DNA of 37,085 nucleotides from Bacteroides_E sp964528875. GTDB taxonomy: Bacteria; Bacteroidota; Bacteroidia; Bacteroidales; Bacteroidaceae. Numbering within the stretch: the first letter of the stretch is position 1; the number at the start of each line of letters is the position of its first letter. Below the pieces are notes generated by a model, which worked only from the letters and a program-made list of their open reading frames with translations, was not told the origin of the DNA and did no database searches. Below, one piece after another: positions 34,695 to 37,085 of this stretch. Location of the stretch: assembly GCA_964528875.1 (NCBI GenBank), contig CAZGUI010000023.1:1-37085 (forward strand), read 5' to 3'. A program made the position numbers and the translations under genes.

Positions 34695-35285
34695 ATGAAG
34701 AAGGTTATATTATTAGTGTTTTTAGCTGTTGGCACAATGTGCTATGGACAAAGTAAGGCTGCATTAGAGAATGTAGAACAGCTTACTCTATTTGGTGTGG
34801 ATTTTTCCAATGTAAGCATTTTAGGGGCTGATGAAGATGGTTATTCTTTTATTGATGCTTTTGGGAAAATAAATGGTCTATTCTTATCGGAGCCATCAAA
34901 ATATGTTAAGCCAATATCTAAAAAAACGAAGATTAAAATAGTTAACATCGATATTACAGCTGTGGAGGTACTCAATAAAGAAATGGACAGAGAGAAAATG
35001 TTTGTTGGTGATACCTCAACTACTCCATTTACAGAAGAAGACGTTAAAGCAGCCATAGATAAATTAGATTTACCTAATAAATCAGGAGTTGGTGTTGTTT
35101 TGTTAGCTCAAGAGCTTAGTAAATACGCTAAGAAAGGTGTTTTTGAACTTGTTTTCTTTGATATTGAATCAAGAGACATTCTTACTCACGGAACAATATC
35201 AGGCAAAGCCGGAGGTTTTGGATTGAGAAATTATTGGGCTGGTTCAATAAGTAGAGCTTTGAACAGTATTAAACTTACTAAGTAA
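34695..35285 (+). CDS. Secreted protein of unknown function, last gene of the pigment operon
   Basis: I do not recognise a family by name. The N-terminus MKKVILLVFLAVGTMCYGQS is a signal peptide with a likely cleavage after YG or GQ, so the protein is periplasmic or secreted. The mature ~177 residues contain a repeated IVNIDITAVEVL beta stretch, a TTPFTEEDVKAAIDKL helix, a hydrophobic GVGVVLLAQELSKYAKKGVF segment and a C-terminal GGFGLRNYWAGSISRAL motif that looks conserved in type. No membrane helix and no catalytic motif is seen. It lies 21 bases after the ligase and immediately before a strong terminator, so it belongs to the operon. Confidence 0.7.
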   Translation: MKKVILLVFLAVGTMCYGQSKAALENVEQLTLFGVDFSNVSILGADEDGYSFIDAFGKINGLFLSEPSKYVKPISKKTKIKIVNIDITAVEVLNKEMDREKMFVGDTSTTPFTEEDVKAAIDKLDLPNKSGVGVVLLAQELSKYAKKGVFELVFFDIESRDILTHGTISGKAGGFGLRNYWAGSISRALNSIKLTK

Positions 35286-35342
35286 TACATCTCTGTGGTT
35301 AAGAACTTAGATGTACCTATCTCCTTAGGGTATTAAACATAG

Positions 35343-35383
35343 AAACGAGATATTCAAGTAAAACTTGAATATCTCGTTTTTTT
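35343..35383 (+). terminator. Perfect-stem rho-independent terminator of the pigment operon
   Basis: A 17-base arm (35343-35359, AAACGAGATATTCAAGT) pairs perfectly with 35363-35379, with a 3-base AAA loop. The right arm ends in a run of T's (seven in total). It is 57 bases after the last operon gene, and its 5' A's and 3' T's could allow two-way action. Confidence 0.93.
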
Positions 35384-35434
35384 ATGTGATGATTTATGCT
35401 TAATAATAACACTTTTTGATGTTAAGTCTACGGA

Positions 35435-35546
35435 GGTCTAAGACCTTACACCCCTCGGTCCTAGACCGAGCACCCTTCAGTCCTAGACCGACAGGCCTTC
35501 GGTCCTAGACCGATCAACACCCGGTTCATGAGTCTTATAACAAGGG
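35435..35546 (+). repeat. Hairpin-rich intergenic repeat, copy 2
   Basis: Same architecture as the copy at 3464-3577 and in the same orientation. Units TCGGTCCTAGACCGA, TCAGTCCTAGACCGA and TCGGTCCTAGACCGA lie at 35455-35469, 35477-35491 and 35499-35513, again at 22-base spacing, with an inverted partner GGTCTAAGACC at 35435-35445. The first two thirds is nearly identical between copies (3 mismatches in 63), while the last third differs by 10 in 33. In that last third a short palindrome (ACAAGGCTTGT versus ATGAGTCTTAT) keeps its pairing. It lies just after the operon terminator. Confidence 0.85.
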
Positions 35547-36081
35547 TTATAAAAAGGTGAATCAATGAATGAAAAGTATACATAAACTCAGATTTTATAG
35601 ACAGGTGATGAGTCTTAGTTTTTAATGAGTCTTTGCTACTTTTATTAAAATAAATCTTTGATTCTATTGTTTTTATTTCACAGAAAAAATAATTTGTAAT
35701 TTCAATATTGAATCAAATTCGTTATATTTATATTTTAATAAAAACTTTAAAGAGGAACTATATAGTCATTGCATAGTACAAGAAAAAATGCAGTTAATTT
35801 GGACGATATACATAGGTGTTTACAAGTATAATGCCTTGTGTTGTGGTGGTTAGGTGAATCCGCTTGGACAGAAAACGACTCACGTTATTTTTGAAATGTT
35901 GGGTGTTGTAGGAATTGGTGATGGCAGTTTATGGTTATGGGTAAATTTATAATAGAAATAAAGAATAGCTTAACATGGGTATACAGGAATTAAGAGCAAA
36001 TGAAGAGAATAAACTATAGAAGAACTATTTTGCCTTTGTTGAAAGATTTATCTGTGGAAAGCCATACTTTTTCTTATTCAT

Positions 36082-36087
36082 AGGAGG
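36082..36087 (+). promoter_or_regulatory. Strong Shine-Dalgarno AGGAGG
   Basis: A full AGGAGG lies five bases before the ATG at 36093. Most genes in the window show no such site, as is usual for Bacteroidota. It fixes the start of the 165-residue protein and hints at a transferred gene or high translation. Confidence 0.7.
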
Positions 36088-36092
36088 TATAA

Positions 36093-36590
36093 ATGGAAAA
36101 TAATAAAGTGAAAAACACAATTAATATCATTGTTTTCTTCTTTTTGACTTTGATTGGAATTCTTTTTTTTATCATAATTTTACCATTTATTGTTATATCA
36201 TATCCATATACCTATTATAAGAGTAAAAAGTTTGAAAAACAGTATTCCGATTTTTTAATGCAGAACAATGAATCAAATTTTTTCTGTTATAATAACAGTA
36301 AGAAGTCAAAGGAATTCATTGAAACAGAGATTATTCCCTGTTTGGATAAACAAATTGAAGTTGTCTATCTGAATGGGAAACAAGTAGAGACGGAAAACTA
36401 TTCAAAAGAGTTTATATCTAATGCATTATATAGTCTTAGGAACTATTCAAGATACCCTCATCTGATGAAGATTAGAGAGGGGAAGTTAGTGGATAAATCA
36501 ATCAATTCTTTGTTCTTTTCTGTGAAGAATCAGAACAAATCTAAAGACAAACTTCTAGTTGAGATTCATAATTTCTTTGAGCTAAATTAA
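36093..36590 (+). CDS. Small membrane protein of unknown function
   Basis: A protein of 165 residues that I do not recognise. After a short polar N-terminus (MENNKVKNT), one long hydrophobic stretch at about 10-38 (INIIVFFFLTLIGILFFIII and onward) could form one helix or a hairpin. The remaining ~125 residues are charged, Asn/Lys/Ser-rich and probably cytoplasmic (KSKEFIETEIIPCLDKQIEV, KLLVEIHNFFELN). There is no signal peptidase site. It stands alone, with a strong Shine-Dalgarno and non-coding sequence on both sides. The AT-rich, Asn/Lys-heavy composition resembles small accessory or immunity-type proteins, but nothing in it proves such a role. Confidence 0.65.
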   Translation: MENNKVKNTINIIVFFFLTLIGILFFIIILPFIVISYPYTYYKSKKFEKQYSDFLMQNNESNFFCYNNSKKSKEFIETEIIPCLDKQIEVVYLNGKQVETENYSKEFISNALYSLRNYSRYPHLMKIREGKLVDKSINSLFFSVKNQNKSKDKLLVEIHNFFELN

Positions 36591-36952
36591 ACAAACTATC
36601 AATAAGAATGAAGTTTTATTGTACCCACTTAAAAACATGAAACTATTAAAATAGGATTGAAAGCAAAGCGCTTAAGTATTAAGGGGAAAATATGAGTTTG
36701 AAGACATACAAATTCAAATGATAAAAGAAATGAATCTCAGAAGATCTATTGAAAATAGTACAAAGTTTATTTGATACTAAATGTGTAATTAGGAGGGCTA
36801 AGTGCTAAAAAAATAGGGAATAGAGAATGAAGCTGTTAGTCCCTAAAAGAAGTGTAAAAACTGCATTTTTATCCATTTTATTCGCTATATTTGTTGAATA
36901 AGACTTTACATTCCTCATAATTTAATAGTCAAATTAACCAACAATTCTAATA
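36591..36952. other. Intergenic region before the last gene
   Basis: There is no supported gene in 362 AT-rich bases. A candidate promoter element (36886-36893) is near its right end. No terminator-quality hairpin was found after the 36093-36590 gene. Confidence 0.5.
36886..36893 (+). promoter_or_regulatory. Candidate -7 promoter element for the terminal lipoprotein gene
   Basis: TATATTTG matches TAnnTTTG exactly, 59 bases before the ATG at 36953. A T-rich stretch near 36865-36870 is where a -33 element would lie, but it is not a clean TTTG. Confidence 0.4.
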
Positions 36953-37085
36953 ATGATGAAGACAACCATAACCCATTTATCCCGGTTATCTATTCTAGCT
37001 GCTTTATTTACTCTGAGTTTGGGGTTTTTCGCTTGTTCAGATAGTGAAGATAATGATCCTCTTCTTCCCTCTGTGCCTTTGAGTG
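36953..37085 (+). CDS. N-terminus of a lipoprotein, truncated by the window edge
   Basis: Forty-four codons are visible. MMKTTITHLSRLSILAALFT is followed by LSLGFFACSDSEDNDPLLPS, a type II signal peptide with lipobox GFFAC and an acidic run (SDSEDND) right after the cysteine. That Cys-S-D-acidic pattern matches the lipoprotein export signal of Bacteroidota, which points to surface-exposed outer-membrane placement. The function cannot be read. An ATG one codon later (36956) is an equal alternative start. Confidence 0.75.
   Translation, partial: MMKTTITHLSRLSILAALFTLSLGFFACSDSEDNDPLLPSVPLS

Larger units (their letters stand above)
35286..36092. other. Intergenic region after the pigment operon
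   Basis: About 800 bases without a supported gene. It contains the operon terminator and the second hairpin repeat (35435-35546). The stretch 35600-36080 is AT-rich. It includes very short frames (for instance 22 codons from 35788), none with recognisable similarity; a decayed gene is possible but not shown. Confidence 0.5.

Noticed and set aside
35788..36000. Decayed gene remnant
   Set aside because: A few short frames look weakly protein-like, but none exceeds a few dozen codons or matches a family I recognise.

Overview
The window reads as a chromosomal segment of a low-GC member of Bacteroidota, most likely order Bacteroidales. The evidence is a YbbR-coaE pair, a protein joining CCDC81-type HU domains to a SPOR domain, candidate promoters of the Bacteroidota TAnnTTTG type, mostly weak Shine-Dalgarno sites, and an aryl-polyene type pigment locus.

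Layout. (1) 1-1404: the 3' part of a YbbR-like gene overlaps coaE. (2) 1916-3007, minus strand: a membrane protein with HU-like domains and a SPOR domain. (3) 3008-4018: about 1 kb without a gene, holding a hairpin-rich repeat at 3464-3577. (4) 4019-9659: six tightly packed glycan genes (DUF5672, GT2, GT4, GT2, GT11 fucosyltransferase, NodZ/GT23-like), ending in a terminator-like hairpin. (5) 9915-11750: an MsbA-type ABC exporter with a candidate promoter in front and a strong terminator behind. (6) 12248-35285: a 23-kb run of 22 same-strand genes, mostly overlapping or a few bases apart, closed by a perfect 17-bp hairpin plus T-run. This is an aryl-polyene/flexirubin-related cluster. (7) 35286-37085: a second copy of the hairpin repeat, a small membrane protein with an unusually strong Shine-Dalgarno, and the start of a lipoprotein gene.

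How cluster (6) probably works (family knowledge plus inference): an aromatic amino acid ammonia lyase makes a cinnamate-type starter and a PaaK-like adenylating enzyme activates it. Two acyl carrier proteins, three ketosynthases with intact Cys-His-His triads, one ketosynthase-like partner lacking the catalytic residues, a FabG-type reductase and two hot-dog dehydratases extend it to a conjugated polyene. A methyltransferase may decorate the ring. LpxL-type and PlsC-type acyltransferases, a 4HBT thioesterase, a LolA-like carrier, a small lipoprotein and an MMPL exporter would assemble the lipid and move it to the outer membrane. DarA/DarB-type resorcinol genes and a phosphopantetheinyl transferase are not seen in the window.

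Most notable: a 1280-residue fusion of MMPL exporter, acyltransferase and methyltransferase; a membrane-anchored C45 (Ntn) acyltransferase-like protein in a pigment operon; a ketosynthase with a degenerate half-ketosynthase tail; and two 96-bp direct repeats bracketing 32 kb that carries both the glycan and the pigment loci.
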